This document shows, in pieces, positions 35,201 through 49,685 of a DNA stretch of 64,000 nt. A model generated the notes under the pieces. The model saw only the letters and a program-made list of their open reading frames with translations. It made no database searches and was not told the DNA's origin. How positions within the stretch are numbered: the stretch's first letter is position 1; each line of letters opens with the position of its first letter. The DNA comes from Hydractinia symbiolongicarpus. Its lineage: Eukaryota > Cnidaria > Hydrozoa > Anthoathecata > Hydractiniidae. The DNA lies in NCBI RefSeq assembly GCF_029227915.1, contig NC_079876.1, positions 31,593,828 to 31,657,827 of the forward strand, written 5' to 3'. The position numbers were made by a program, and so were the translations under genes.

Positions 35201-38200
35201 TGCTGATCAAGAAAATGTATATGATCATGTGGTTTTGATAAGCGGTTAATGAAATATAATGGTTTAAAATTTTTGCTGACGTCAGCAATGGCCCGTCAAA
35301 ACCCTAAAATTTTATTTTAAAAATTTGTATACCTGTTGCCTTCATCGTATAGATCTTGAAACGATGATCAAGAAAATGTATAGGATTATGTACTTTTGAC
35401 ATGGTTGCAGAGATATTAAGGTTTGAATGTTTTTTGATGACGTCGTCAACCCGTCCATTCCGAAACGGATTTGGGGACCCAAGTTTGGGAAACTTACCCA
35501 AATTGGTCCTAGGTGGTCCTTAGTTACCCATGCGGTGAAAAATCATTGACGTCACCACCTCGTTTCAAAGTTATTTGGCCATAAAGTTTTAGGTGCACTC
35601 TAATGGCTTCATTAATTTTATATAGGATATTGACGTTAAAGTAGTGTTATTGAAGTCGTGTCGTAACGTCAGCAAATTTAACATATTAGACATGCATTTT
35701 TCGGCACCATCAAAGGAAAATGAACACATCGACTTTGCCTGTTACGGACTCTGTATTATTATAGAGATACATCTACAAAATACACACAGTACCAAGTCAA
35801 TAGAAAATAAAATATTAAAAACAGAATGCCACAATTTACAAAAATGGAATTTATATATGGATCTGTTGTGAGAAATTACAACATTATTTTGTGCAGTAAC
35901 TATGAAACAAATCTACACAACAATGAACAAAATTTACCTTACATATTCTTTTAATAAAAATAAATTTGTGTATTTTGTATAATTTTGCATATCTGACATT
36001 TTCCTCAAATAATTAATTATAATGCCGTTATGAGACAAGCCAACTTAGCATCCCTTTTTCTCTTCAAGAAAACTATAACTACTGAGATAAGGCAGTTCTA
36101 ATGTAAATTTTCAACTGAAGGCATATTTTATTTTTATTTTTTTACCATGGTATGATTGCTTCAAACATAAATGCGGTATTGGGTGGATATCTGAAAATTT
36201 TGCAAAATGCTCAAGTTTTTTACCATGTGGAAATTTTGTATCTACCTTAAGTGGCTTTTGACTTCATTGAATTGTATATAATCGTGTTTCTATAAAACGA
36301 CCAAGCTCAGCCTCACTACACTGCAAGAGGGAAATTTCCTTTAAGAAAAAGAATTTTATCCAGACAAAACATAAAAAATTTCTAATCATTGCGCTTGATC
36401 TTTTAAATTAATAATTTGCATTCAAGTTTGAGCATAAGAGGTATTTTCACAATATTGTACTTTTGTACTTCTATTTGTTTAACGAATTGATCTGAAAATA
36501 ATCTACAGAAAGTTAACATGCTTGTTTTTCATTATTATCAACAAGACAATATAACAAAAATAGTGTCGTTGAATTTTGCTTCTGTGTTGCCCTAACTTGT
36601 CGAATAGGTGAAAATAAATCGACCATAACATTTATATTTTAGATTTGCCATATGGAACACCATGATGGGAACATCATTACTGAGTTTGCCATGGGCACTG
36701 CAGCAGGTAACCAACCAGACTGGTTTGACAAAATATTACAAACTTACTCTTTCTCTTTTATCAGTCACAACGCGATTCTTTAGAGTGGTTTTGCACTTGG
36801 GATAATTCTCCTTTTTGTGATGGCGCTCATATGTTTCTACACTTGTTATCTCATCATTCAAAGCACAAAATCAATTGGTATGTTATCTTTGTTTCTAATC
36901 AGCCTTTAAACATTGTTTAGAAAATGCTTAGGTAATTATTTTACACTTTACACTTTTACAAGATTTAAAACTTGAAATCCCTATAAAAACAGAAATCCCT
37001 TTAAAGTTATTTTACACTTTATAATGTGTCCATGTAAACGTTTTAACAACTTTATATTTTTTGCAAATGATTGCTTTTTTAGAAATTATTATCTTTTTGT
37101 TCTGGTTTTTACAATATTCATAATTACAAATGTTCTTGACTAAAGATTATGAGTTCTTCTGTGTTAGCAACACTTTACATGTTAAACACGACTTACGTGT
37201 CAACCCTTTGAGAGTATTTGTTTTAATTTATGCTAAAAATCTCATTAACAAACACCCTGATAAATGAGTTGATCAATTCTCATATGATACTAGAAAAGAA
37301 AGACTCTATTGAATTTGTGGACATTTGTGAAATATACTTGGGTCCTCTTGGAAAATATGTCTCCCTGATCGTTGGAGTTGCTGCATTTGTTGGTGCAGTT
37401 GTTGTGTACTGGGTTCTAATGTCAAATTTTCTGTACAAGGTTGGAAAGTTTGCACATGGTAGGTCTAACATTTTGATTTCCACAGTGCAATAATTACACC
37501 TTCCCTAATTGGTGGGTTAAACAGGGTTTAGGTTAGTCTGGGAAAATTAAAGGTATTAATAGTCACCAATGCATAGAATTAGTCGCTTTTCCCTGACTGA
37601 AATTAGGTCTCAGGTAAGGAAAAAATATTTTGTTTTCTCCCTTAATATCTTTCCATCAAAGTTCATTAGTTAATATAAAAACTAGTTGATTTTACTTAAG
37701 ATTGAACAAAATTTGAGCATTTCAATGAAAAATAAGCTGGTAGTAAAGTTCAATGAGTCTGGGATTAAGTTAGTCAAGGAACCCCTAAAGTTAGTCACTT
37801 TTCCCCATTTTTCCTAATTATGAAAAAGAACAATAAATTTTCAAATATTAATTTTATTTTTATATATTTTTTATTGTTATATAGCGTTTTCATTTTTATT
37901 TAGTTCATGGCACAGGCACTTCATCAGGTAGTTCTAATGATTCAAATATAATGTTGACTTCAGTACATCAAGGTAAAACTCATCACTGTTTTTTTTGTTG
38001 TTGTGAATTTTTTTATCAAATCTGACTCTGTCCCATTCTGTTTTCAGTTCTATGCAAGTCACTTGACCAACACATAAACAAATCTCACCCACATGTGATC
38101 AGTCCGGGAACAAAAAACTCATTTTACACATACTGGGATCAACAGAAGACTGTTCCTTTTTACCTTGTTGCATTGCTGTTGCCATTGTCATGTTTTAAGT

Positions 38201-41200
38201 CACCAACCTTCTTTACAAAATTTAATTCGTTGGGTATGTATTAACTGTTTCTTTTTAATGTGAAGAGTAACAGGGAACATGAAGAGGGCAACCCAAAGAA
38301 ATCTTAGCTGTGTTGCATTTATGTATGTTGTTTTCTATATTTCTTTACTTTTTTCTGAAATTTTACGATGATTAACAAAAAACTGAAATATTTTCACAAT
38401 AAACACTTAAAGAAAAAACAAGATTACAGTTGATTGTTTATCATAAATTTACACTTTGTTATTTTTAATACTAGGCACTTTTTCTGTGTTATATTTATTG
38501 GTATTTGTTGTTGTCAAGGCCTCGCAGTGGGGACCGCATCTACATTTTAACGTTCCAAAGTACGAAGCACCATCAGTTTGTAAGTAAACTATGTACTATG
38601 TAATTGTTATTAAGCAATTCACATGTTAATAGGAATTTTTTTCTGCAGAACCTCTGTAATGTTGAATTTTCTGTTTGCAGTATTTAGCATGAATTTTCCA
38701 GCACTTACTGGCATACTAGCATTGGCGTTATACATACACAATGCTATAATGTCTATACTGGCAACCAACGCTAAACCTCAAAATAATGTGAGTTGAAACG
38801 TCTTTCTTGGTGCTATAAATAATGTTAAGAATTGTAAATGCAGAGTTGTGATTAAAATGTGACTAAGCTACAGGGTTAAAACAATGCTTGTTATTTTATT
38901 GACCCTTGCACCTGATGTGCCTTGTCTTTAGGTACGAGACGTGGGAGTTGCCTACATCTTGACAGCTTCTACGTATTTATTTGTAGCTGTTGTATTTTAT
39001 GTATGTTTTCCGCTGGATAAAGATTGCATTGAACAGGTAATTTTGTTTCCTCGAAGAATTATTTTTATCAACTAAAATTATTGGAAATGCACAAGTGTTG
39101 GACGTAAAAACGTGCAGAAAGGGTAATTTTTGCCAGTAACTGTTGCAGGTGAATAGTCGATAATGTGAGTGTTTTTTAGAGTGCTCATTTTCATAGATAT
39201 TGAATAACAAAAATAAAGAATGAAAGAAGCCAGTTAAGTTAAATGTAAAGTTTCTTGAAACAGAGGACTTTTTTTATTTTTTAGAATTTTTGTTTTCTGA
39301 TTTCTTGTCTTTAGTTTTCACTATTTGTCTTATTTCGAATACTTAGATAACATGAAAATTTTCAACTTTGTGCCCAATTAATGCTTGAAATTTAATATTC
39401 CTCAAAATCGATAACCCTCAAGTAACAGGATAAACAGTTCAAATATGCCGCTAATATGCTGTCGTCAATAACCGTCAAAACATTTGTATTTTAATGATGA
39501 TAGTATTGAAAGCAATATATTTTTTTAGGTATTTCTGGACAATTTTCTTTCCACAGATATTATGACGTTCATAGCCCATTGTGGACTGCTTTTTCAAATG
39601 ACGACTGTCTTCCCACTTTTAATGTATATTGTAAGAGTGCAAGTTCTGGGAGCCATCTTTAATTCAACAACGTACAGGTAGGCCTGTTTTGTTTTACGCT
39701 CTTTGAAAAGGTTTGTGTATGTGTGATAAAAATAAACCATAAATCTTTTCGTCCAAAATTTATAAAAAAGTTTCTTCGATATTTCTTAAGCATAAAATTT
39801 TATTTGTAGGCAGTCTAAAATTAGGGTATTTGTAAACTTTCAGCCAATTTCGTCAAAAAAGAAAGAGAAAAAACGTTTTCTTTCTTGAAGAATGTTTTTT
39901 TTCTCTTTAACTGGTCTGGAAAAAATAAAAAAATTATACTTTATTCAAATGTGATCACTAATACTCCAATGTTTCTGTATATGTATTATCGATCCTTATT
40001 AATTTCATACTCTCAAAGCAGTACTATTATTTAAAGAAACTATTATTTTGTTCCAATGATTTCGCAGTAATTGTCAAATCTAATAGACTAACCACGATTT
40101 TCTATCATACACATGTTAAAATTTATTAGTTTTCTAAACCATTAATTTTGATTTTAGTTATACGAAGATAATAATTCATAATATACCATTCATATCACTC
40201 GGAGTAATGATGGCTGTTTTGTATCCTAATGTTGGTCATATAATTCGGTGAGTAAAGTAGATTATTTATCAGTTTTCTTCTATGCATTATGCCCTCTACT
40301 CTGCAAAGGTACAATAATTCGGTTCAACGCACTATTTTATCCATTGTGTGAACCTCTGTGTACATCAGACCATGCCATCATCCCCGTTAGGTACATCACT
40401 CAAATCAGATCATACCATGTCTTTTGACGACTTGCGGTGTATAGTCAATATCATAGCCCCAACAGCATTGTTTCTTTACCTGTTCCTTAGTTAGAATTTG
40501 GCTAAAAATAATATTTTTTTTTTAATTTTATCAAATTATGACTACTACTTTTTGTATAAATCATTTTTTAAAAATAAACAAAAAACAAATCAGAAACAAA
40601 CCACACGAGTATTTTAACAATTTTCTATCCTCTTTTTAATGACCTTGTTGATCTTTTATAAAACCTAGCACAGAAACACTGACATCGTCTTTAAAAATGT
40701 CAAATTTGTGTCCTAACGTTTGGCAGACCACGACCGTAGATAGATGGATGTGCGTATTTTACATGGCTAGCCTCACAAATATCGAGGGGTAGTATTTTGC
40801 TCTCTTTAAGCTACACAAACACATTTAGGGTCAGTGCTCTGCTAGACAAATCCCTGCGACATCCAACGGCCCACACAGTGCGCCATCTCCCGAATTTCCC
40901 TCACATGGCTTTGGTTAACCCGGGGCTATGGTAATATTCAATTGCCCATATTGAATCGCCGCCAAGGGGAATTGAACCACGGTCTCCTGCACAAAGTACA
41001 AGAGTGATAACCACTAAACTACGGCGCCACATTTACTACCCTGTATGCGACAAGTAAATTTGACCATTTTTTTATTCTCCAGTGGAGCTATATTTAGTGT
41101 TAAATTAGTTTTTAACTTACTTTAAAATGTTACTTTAAAGTGTTCACTTTTGGTTATTATAGTCTGCAAAACGCAAACATAATAGCCTGAAAAACCATCC

Positions 41201-41601
41201 TGATAATATAAATAAAGATTTTAGTTAAAGGTGGTACCTATTTGTCTGGGCTGCATAAAGATACCCTCCCGTACCCCCATGGAGCTTCTTCGGTAGTGAA
41301 TACCTCTTTCCTTTCAGAGTGTGGCTCATTGGGTAGCGGTTTGTTATTAGAAGAAGGGACTAAATCATCTATTTACAGTGTATATTTTCAGTAATATTTG
41401 TTTTTTAGGTATGTTGGTTCAATTAGTGGAATGATATATATCTTCACATTACCTTCTCTCGTCTTTGTGGCCATAAACTTTAAAACAAAAGCACAACGAC
41501 AAAAAAATCGATTAAAAACAGGCTTGTATTTTATACTGCATTCCATTCTTATATTACTTGGTGTTTCAAACCTGGTCGCACAATTTTTTGTAAAGGAGTA
41601 A
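31115..41601 (+). CDS. SLC38A9: Lysosomal arginine sensor/transporter SLC38A9
   Basis: Eleven-helix amino-acid transporter of the lysosomal membrane that reports arginine to mTORC1 through Rag GTPases and Ragulator. Fourteen exons: 31115-31125, 31753-31990, 34180-34265, 36643-36706, 36784-36877, 37294-37458, 37904-37972, 38048-38233, 38475-38579, 38681-38787, 38932-39036, 39529-39677, 40158-40247, 41409-41601. They join in phase to 553 residues (human about 561). Exon 4 carries the TM1 signature [14 protein letters not shown]; others carry [45 protein letters not shown] and a C-terminus [12 protein letters not shown], all close to human. The cytosolic N-terminus keeps RYYSKI and VIPDHALP, the Rag-Ragulator-binding stretch. 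Between helices the luminal loop is short and Ser-rich. The start codon lies in a tiny 11-nt coding exon. No break seen. Confidence 0.95.
32114..32206. repeat. (ATT)n microsatellite
   Basis: About 30 uninterrupted ATT units in intron 2 of SLC38A9. Confidence 0.95.
35040..35640. repeat. 161-bp tandem repeat with GACGTC core
   Basis: Core words lie at 35116 (GACGTCAGCAAGG), 35278 (GACGTCAGCAATGG) and 35439 (GACGTCGTCAACCC), spaced 162 and 161 bp. Between them recur GATCAAGAAAATGTAT and CTATTGTATAGA/CATCGTATAGA. Roughly three units inside SLC38A9 intron 3. Related single copies lie near 30.1 kb and, more weakly, 27.2 kb. Confidence 0.8.
40720..41028 (-). mobile_element. tRNA-headed SINE
   Basis: In minus orientation, inside SLC38A9 intron 13. 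It begins GGCGCCGTAGTTTAGTGG (A-box TAGTTTAGTGG), followed about 40 nt later by a B-box GGTTCAATTCC at about 40970-40980. That is a tRNA-like 5' head with internal Pol III promoter. A GC-richer body of about 230 bp follows, unlike the surrounding AT-rich intron. The 3' end is approximate. Not a functional tRNA: the anticodon loop is not canonical and the acceptor does not close. Confidence 0.65.
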
Positions 41602-42154
41602 ATTTTCTATAATTTTGGATTTGAAAATATTGTAATATTTTTTATAAACTATATAATATATATATGTAATAATAATAATTAGGAAACATTATTTTTTATA
41701 ATGCACTTCTAATTTTTTCATATTACGTAAAAGCTTTTGTATTTAGGAATATCCCAAGTTAATCGAGACAAGTATATTTTGCCTTGCTTAGTACATATAA
41801 ATCTCACATTTTAATGACCAAATTTTAAATTGTATTGACGTCTTTTTGTTTAGATTTCTTATACGTTTAAAACTTTGTAATGGATTCTTGAACCTTACCG
41901 CCAAATTCCAAAAAAAATAATTCTCTTTTTTTTGTACACACGAATTGAATTTTCTGTTTTAATTATACTACGCGTAAGTTTTTTTCACAGCAAAACATTT
42001 TGAATCGTGGTTTATTTATTTGCGTGATATTTGCCATGGATTATAACTTGTTCTAACGAAAATATAAAAATGACCTTGTTTCATATCAATCTCTTCATCT
42101 TCATTTTCTTCAACAACCCATAAAGCAGCGCCGACAATTTCCTCGCTAGTGGGA
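41602..42154. other. SLC38A9 3' flank
   Basis: AT-rich; the 3' UTR of SLC38A9 should lie here. Repeated TATATA and AATAAT words, but no convincing polyadenylation signal. Nothing else seen. Confidence 0.4.
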
Positions 42155-43215
42155 ACGGTTTTTATTTATTTATTATATTTATTTATTTAACATCAAATCG
42201 GGTTCCGTATAAAAATATGGTTCTTCTCCCTATAAGTTAAAAATACAAATGAAATTTATTAATTTATAATACAATAATACAATTCTAAAATTTCCATAAA
42301 ACTTAAAATAACGAGGTAAAATTGCGTGACATAATGCACAGGGAAAAGGAAATTAGAAAGATGGGCACATAAGAAAAAAAGAGTGTAGGCACAATAACAA
42401 AAAAATGCGAAAAACTATTGACACAAAGAATTGAAGGAGCTAATATGACAAGCTAGATTAAAATTATGTCTCAAGAATCTTAGCTAAGGCTAAATAAAAC
42501 GTTTTAGAATCTTTAGAGAAATGTTTGTAGCTTTGTGTTTTTCGAAGGTTTTCAGGAAGTGCATCAAATATTCTTGCTCGATCTTGAAAAGTTTTGCTTT
42601 CTCCAATGCTAACAGTTAGTTCTCGAGAAGATGATCGCAAATTTTTTCTAGGCTCGTGAAATTCAACCTTTAAGTAGGCTGGACATTCTGGGTCGAATTT
42701 CGATTTATGAACAAGTTTCACCGTATTCCAGTGAATCAATTCGTTTACAGGGAGCCATTTCAGTTTGAGTATGTCCCCAAGAGTAGCATATCTGGACAGC
42801 ACGTACCCAGCAGTTATATTCTGTATCTTTTGTAATCTTTCCTGCAGATAATGTGGTAACTGAGCGAATACTACATTGCCATAGTTCAATTTCGATAAAT
42901 CGATGCCAAGGACATTCTCACATGAAAAGGAGTAAACCTACCAAATTTTCGTAATGCGCGAAGGGTTGCATAGGCGGACTTGATGATATTGCTAACTTGT
43001 TCATTCCATGTTAGATTGTTATCGAATGTAATTTCAAGAAGTTTAACCTTCTCTTTTTGCTCTATAGAGTTTCCAGAACAACGAAGCAAGTAATTGCGAT
43101 TATTTCCAAGCAGTTTTGATAGACGTTGAGAAACAAAGATTATAAATTGAAGTTTCTCACTGTTAAAAAGAAGATTGTTAATTCGAGACCAAGACGCAGA
43201 CGAACCCACTACACT
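42155..43215 (-). mobile_element. 5'-truncated LINE (C-terminal ORF2 and tail)
   Basis: Two adjacent minus-strand frames, 43209-42886 and 42889-42464, overlapping with a frameshift. The first reads KVKLLEITFDNNLTWNEQVS and the second NYGNVVFAQLPHYLQERLQK. This is the C-terminal region of a CR1/jockey-like ORF2 downstream of the RT fingers. The minus-strand 3' end is a TAAATAAATAAATATAATAA tail (42156-42190), as such LINEs often have. It is a different family from the 10-14 kb LINE, and dead. Confidence 0.8.
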
Positions 43216-43567
43216 ACGTGCGGCAATATGTTAGTGATGAACTCAGATAGTTTATCCGGATGGTGTGTATACATCGAATCCCGCTCACTGCCAGGCAGTA
43301 TGTTAGTGATGAACATAGTAGTTCTTCTACAATATATCTGAAGGTGGTTTCTACTTGCACGATTATAAGAGACGCGTGTGATGATTTGATTTGATATAAA
43401 AATTAGAATTTGTTATAAAACCAAATTTTCTCAATCCAAGTAAAAATATCAGATTCAATCCCCAATAAATGAAAAACTTATAGCAGTTAATCAATAAATC
43501 CAAAGTAAGATTTGACAAATAAAACCTCAGTCAATAAAATAACAACAACAGATTATAAATGAAAAGA

Positions 43568-44560
43568 TACAAGATGCACTGGGGACGAGGTTGGTCAATA
43601 CTGTCATTTTTGTTTTTCTTGTCCAGGGTGGCTACACCCAAAATCTCCTAAATAACCTACGATTTGGACCTAAAATATTAATTCCTCCTAAAATGCCCTA
43701 AAATTATTTAATGGATCCTTTATTTTTTTAAATATTAACTTTATTAGGTTTTATGTGACCAAACAAATGAGCATATGTTTATCTTGCAACTAATGAATTA
43801 TACTTACATATTTACTAACCGTCGAAATAAGGAGCTTCTTTGACATTAAAACAAGCAACATCATTTCATCCTAAAATCGACTAAAATTTGTGGCCACCTT
43901 TTGTTCCTTATCCCCCGTGATAAAAAATTGATTTCATATGAAAGTCTTGAGAAGTGTTTATTAGTTTTTGAGATATATGTGTTGAAAGTGTAACCAATTA
44001 TGTTAGATGCTTAGAATCAATTGCTGGTATGAATGATAATCAGGATAACTAAGTATTAATATTCATGTAAATATGATGTAAGTATCAACTTGATAGGTAA
44101 AAACATTTACATCACCAAATACCTTGATAAACCCTTTAATCTGCACTGATACATGATGTCATGCATGAACTAGCATAATTATCAAAACTTCAAAGTCAGA
44201 AAACTTAAGAGCCAATTAAGATTTCTCAAAAAAACAAAACATTTATAGACAACTTTCAAGCTCTTTTATATGAAGCCAAATTGTTGTATCCCAGGAGGTA
44301 AGCTTTAAACAAAGCTCGGTTCTTGCAGCAAAATTGATTTGGTCAAACACATAAATTAAAAATAAGTGACTTGTATGTACGTGAAGCACAAAGGTACGCA
44401 TTTGACACTAGCAGCTTCGTTACTTTGTTCTTATTTTTGCTAAGAAGCATGTCATAACTGCGTTATTATACACTCCTTCTCAGAACTAACAAGACGTCTT
44501 GAGTATGAGGTTAGAACCATAATACTTATGCCATCAACTTCTTCCCAAGGGCATCTTGTA
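43568..44560. mobile_element. 993-bp non-autonomous element with TACAAGATGC ends
   Basis: The left end TACAAGATGCACTGGGGA and the right end (reverse complement TACAAGATGCCCTTGGGA) form an inverted repeat of about 26 bp with a few mismatches. No target duplication is visible and there is no transposase frame. The same end sequence occurs alone at 44606 and 54901, so this is a dispersed family. Confidence 0.6.
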
Positions 44561-44605
44561 CCTTTCTGACAACCGGATGGCGATGATACGAACATGTCAA
44601 ACAAA

Positions 44606-44631
44606 TACAAGATGCCCTGGGGACGAGGTTG
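44606..44631 (+). repeat. Isolated TACAAGATGCCCTGGGG end sequence
   Basis: Matches the left end of the element at 43568, only 45 bp beyond that element's right end. Continues ACGAGGTTG as in the other copies. Confidence 0.6.
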
Positions 44632-44907
44632 TTATGGCTTCACAATTTTAATTTAAATAGGGGTCAACCTCATTGCCAGTGTTAGTTAGTTTTTTTAATA
44701 ATTCGTCTAAATAATTAAAATTGAGACGAGGTTAAATAGCTGTCCCTGTAACGTAGTGATTTAACTATCATTATATGGCAGGTTATTTGTTTAAATCATA
44801 AAAATTTTTGATCAGGAAATTTTGAATACTTCTTTAAAAGGAGTAAAAAGCCATTAGAAAAAAATCAGAAAGTATATTGCAATAATGACAAGAATGTACA
44901 ATATGTA

Positions 44908-44991
44908 TGACAAAATATGAGTGATAAAATATGAGTGACAAAATATGAGTGATAAAATATGAATGATAAAATATGAGTGATAAAATATGAA
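44908..44991. repeat. 14-bp minisatellite, six units
   Basis: Six consecutive copies of TGAYAAAATATGAR. Confidence 0.9.
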
Positions 44992-45980
44992 AAATAGATT
45001 GAACTAAAAACAAAGAAGGTATGAAAGCGAATAATTTGAGAGTTGAGGTATGAAGGAAAAGTTTTGTGTATACATATTGTTTATTGCGATCTCTAATTCT
45101 AGGATATGTTAGGTTTCCGTTGAAATAAAAATTATTTTAGATTGTTTTCATTCCGGATTCCGGTCAAAGTGATAAAAAATACATTTTATTCTTCTTTCAA
45201 AATAAGCATGCAGGGTTACTTGAGAAAAAAGAAAGAGAAAAAGAAGCTCTTGGAGCGAGATGGGCTATCTCGCTCACAGGGCTTTTTTTCCCTTTCTGTT
45301 TTTCTTTTCCTGATGTGTGGCTAGGGCGGAGATAACGGAGGACCCCCTTCTTCTAGATGCATATACATATAACACATGATTTACACACAATAATAACCCT
45401 ATTGCGCGTACGCAGGAGGTTACACAATGGCGATATGAAACACTAAAACATGAAAAAATATTTATTTGTATTAATTATTACATCTTTTTTCCCTGATCGT
45501 GTTTTGCCGCCCTTGCTACCTGGTCATTTGGCATCCAAAGTACTTCTTTCCTTATTTACGTTAAGGATGGGAAAAATTGTTTAATCAGCATTTCGTAAAA
45601 TATTTCTTTTTTAAAAAAACTGGGTTGAAAAAGGAAGGGCGTTATTTGAGACACGCTGATTTGTAATCTCGTTTTCTAGCTTTGCAACACCGCGGAACAT
45701 TGCAAAATACCTACGAAGAAGAGCACTAAATCCTAACGCGCTTGATTAAGTTTACAATAGTAAACTGGGTCACACGCTTTAAAGTACAATTAAAAGCATA
45801 CAATTGTTAACTTAAACATATGGGCAGGCCACGTTATTACAATAACTGTTCATCAATGGACGATGATTTACTGTTGTGCCCGTTGTTCTTGGATGCAAAA
45901 CAGCGGTTTCTTGGGAAGCTCACACACGCCTTTTTTCTCTCCAAAAGAACACCTAAACTTCACTCACTCAGTTAATCAAA
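44992..45980. other. Intergenic, upstream of the calcyphosine-like gene
   Basis: Contains a 9-bp perfect hairpin, GAGCGAGAT/ATCTCGCTC with a 5-base loop, at about 45256-45278. The promoter of the EF-hand gene should lie near 45900 but is not identifiable by eye. Confidence 0.4.
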
Positions 45981-48992
<3,012 letters not shown>

Positions 48993-49311
48993 AATCCAAG
49001 TTTTGATTAGTTCCCCCGTTCTATTTCGATCACGTGGTTAACTCCTCCTTTGAGTGGATCACAAGAGATGTATGATATTGTTTTTTAATGACTTGTGTAT
49101 TATTTGTAATATCTACATTTTATTGGTTCATATAGAATTGTATTTATTTTGTAAAACAATTTTATTTTTGTTATTTACTTTTAAAAGTATTTTTTTTATT
49201 TGTGGGAAATTATGTAGAGAGGACACTCTTTATTTGCACCTACTGTAACTTAATACTAATTTACATGAAAGATGGATTTTATCTGACTTGTATTTTTTTA
49301 CCTTTCTTTGG

Positions 49312-49317
49312 AATAAA
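49312..49317 (+). terminator. Candidate polyadenylation signal of the calcyphosine-like gene
   Basis: AATAAA, 320 bp after the stop codon. Position plausible; not proven. Confidence 0.4.
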
Positions 49318-49685
49318 CAATGGAATGCAAGGCGTTTTATTTATATCTGTTATTTCTTACATAAGAAGCGTTTTTACAAAGTAGATGAAAAAAACCTGAA
49401 TCGCATTAAATGTACAAACGGAAGCTGTATAAATTTTCGCAATTCGAAGAGAAATATTTGTTTCGTGTGTAAGGAAAGATTTGCGAACTGTGCTTGATGT
49501 TATTAGAAACGCGGTGAGTAAAAACAAAACGTATATCTTTTTTTTTTTTTGCGAAATCTTTGACGCTAAAAAAGATATTTTTTCGTGTCTATTTAATTTT
49601 ATGAGCCAGCACGAAACTCGCAAAAGTTAGCATGTCAAGGTAGGAAAAAATTTGCGTTTGATGAAAACAATCAACGTATGATTTA

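Noticed and set aside
40720-41028. A tRNA gene in SLC38A9 intron 13
   Set aside because: A-box and B-box are present, but the anticodon loop is not canonical and the acceptor stem does not close; the tRNA-like head continues into a longer body, so it is a SINE.
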